A stretch of 8,184 nucleotides of DNA from an uncultured Pedobacter sp. (GTDB lineage Bacteria > Bacteroidota > Bacteroidia > Sphingobacteriales > Sphingobacteriaceae), in assembly GCA_946478755.1 (NCBI GenBank), contig CAMLDJ010000249.1, positions 1 through 8,184 on the forward strand, written 5' to 3'. Made by a program: the position numbers and the translations under genes. Of the stretch, positions 7,041-8,184 are shown piece by piece. The notes under the pieces are model-generated. The model did not search any database. It was not told the DNA's origin and saw only the letters and a list, made by a program, of their open reading frames with translations. How positions within the stretch are numbered: position 1 is the stretch's first letter; every line of letters starts with the position of its first letter.

Positions 7041-8184
7041 ATGCATTTAAAATACTTTTTAAAGCTCAGTCCGATTTTTATTGTAATCATGTTGGCATTT
7101 GCTGCCTGCAAAAAAGACAATCAACAGTATAAATATGATCAAATCAATGATATTAAGATTACAGATGCAGTAACCGCTTTTACGGTTCCTCAACTGGATT
7201 CGCTGATCATCACACCAACATTGGCCCAAACAATGCCCGAAGGTGATTCATTTACCTATAGTTGGACAATTGATTCGACAACAATTGCTGAAACTAAAAA
7301 TCTACGCATTAAAGTAACATTAAGTCCAGGCACTTATTCCATAATTTACAGAGTAACGAGTAATAAAAATGGTATTTACACGCTAAAGCGTTATACCATC
7401 ACAGTAAATGGTGTTTATCCGGATGGCTGGTATGTTCTCAACAGCAAGGATGGAAAAGGTAAAGCTTCTTTGATCCGGACGGATGATGTGATTTTTGACA
7501 ACCCAATGGAAGTAGCCAACAATAAAACCTATCCGGGAAAACCAATGGCTTTATATAATTTTGGAAAAGGTGGGTTCTTTTATTATTTCACTGATCAAAA
7601 TGTATATCGCTTTAACATGAACGATTGGTTAGAACTTGGTGATAGAAGTTCGATACTTCCCGGTTTGGCAACACCGCTTCCATTTAAAACTGCACCGGCA
7701 TTTATCATGAATACCTCAAAATTTGAACAATATATCGTTGCAGACGGCAGTCTGTATGTTGGCGTTTCAGGAACAAACTCAGAAAATCTGAAACCCTTTT
7801 CACAACGCATTCCAGGTAATTATGATTTATTCCCAGGTGTTTTTCCAGGCAATTTTAACACTACCTATTTTTACGATAATGCAACAATGAGTTTTATGCA
7901 GATGGGAATTTTGTCAAGAGTCCTGGAGCAATCGCCTGCAACACCATCGAGACCTTTCGATATGGCAAATGTAGGTAAGAAAATGATTGCCTATGATCGT
8001 GGCGTAACAACCTTGTCCCAGGAAGGTATTGAGTGGTATTACATCATGGAAGACAATAATGGTCGTTACCTGATGTCATTGACTGGCGACTCAGACAACA
8101 GTTTCCCTGGAGTTAACCAAAAAATGACGAACAGTCCGGAAATAGGAAGTGCAACTAACTTCGCAACCTCATCAATTTTAAAAC
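7041..8184 (+). CDS. PKD-like family lipoprotein, truncated by the right window edge
   Basis: The frame opened by ATG at 7041 stays open to the last base, giving 381 codons with no stop, so the gene continues beyond the window. A type II signal peptide (MHLKYFLKLSPIFIVIMLAF) leads to FAAC with Cys23, followed by KKDNQQY. Residues about 35-125 look like a PKD-type beta-sandwich (FTYSWTIDST at 71-80, LSPGTYSIIYRVTS at 94-107). Then comes a hinge-like PDGWYVLNSKDGKGKASLIR (127-146) and YPGKPMALYNFGKGG (164-178), features I associate with the PKD-like family PF16407. The rest (about 180-381) has repeated short strands such as YIVADGSLYVGVSG that could form a propeller-like domain. It starts 11 bases after the DUF4843 gene, so it belongs to the same operon. 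The role is unknown, probably a substrate-binding or accessory surface protein. The family name is moderately sure. Confidence 0.8.
   Translation, partial: MHLKYFLKLSPIFIVIMLAFAACKKDNQQYKYDQINDIKITDAVTAFTVPQLDSLIITPTLAQTMPEGDSFTYSWTIDSTTIAETKNLRIKVTLSPGTYSIIYRVTSNKNGIYTLKRYTITVNGVYPDGWYVLNSKDGKGKASLIRTDDVIFDNPMEVANNKTYPGKPMALYNFGKGGFFYYFTDQNVYRFNMNDWLELGDRSSILPGLATPLPFKTAPAFIMNTSKFEQYIVADGSLYVGVSGTNSENLKPFSQRIPGNYDLFPGVFPGNFNTTYFYDNATMSFMQMGILSRVLEQSPATPSRPFDMANVGKKMIAYDRGVTTLSQEGIEWYYIMEDNNGRYLMSLTGDSDNSFPGVNQKMTNSPEIGSATNFATSSILK

Noticed and set aside
7595..7810. Minus-strand ORF of 71 codons
   Set aside because: It lies wholly inside the PKD-like lipoprotein frame on the + strand, which has a signal peptide and continuous coding character.

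Overview
The window is a stretch of a Bacteroidota genome, most like the family Sphingobacteriaceae (Pedobacter or a relative). The evidence is moderately low GC, no Shine-Dalgarno sequences with A-rich start regions, a FecR anti-sigma factor of the DUF4974 type, and a SusC/SusD pair of the kind abundant in that group. The genus assignment is inference from protein style only.

Layout, all on the + strand: (1) bases 1-100 are the upstream region of the anti-sigma gene, holding two matches to the Bacteroidota -7 promoter box TAnnTTTG and perhaps the last codons of an upstream gene. (2) 101-1294 encodes a FecR-family transmembrane anti-sigma factor that starts with TTG. (3) 1295-1504 is a 210-base non-coding leader with two mini-ORFs, two candidate RNA stems and an 8-base palindrome. 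(4) 1505-4825 encodes a SusC/RagA-type TonB-dependent outer-membrane transporter with an N-terminal STN signalling domain. (5) 4851-6284 encodes a SusD/RagB-type surface lipoprotein. (6) 6298-7029 encodes a DUF4843-type lipoprotein. (7) 7041 to the right edge encodes a PKD-like family lipoprotein cut by the window; it has no stop codon before base 8184.

How the genes probably work together: SusC and SusD form the lidded outer-membrane importer. The two small lipoproteins are likely surface or periplasmic accessory subunits that help bind the substrate. The STN domain of SusC and the periplasmic part of FecR form a cell-surface signalling route: substrate engagement at SusC is relayed to FecR, which frees an ECF sigma factor (expected just left of the window) to transcribe susC onward. 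The spacings from susC onward are 25, 13 and 11 bases, so these four genes look like one operon.

The substrate cannot be read from this window. No glycoside hydrolase, lyase, sulfatase or peptidase is visible, so calling it a polysaccharide locus is not justified. The architecture is a known type. The least explained parts are the structured susC leader and the roles of the two accessory lipoproteins. I see no RNA genes, CRISPR arrays, insertion sequences or clear terminators.
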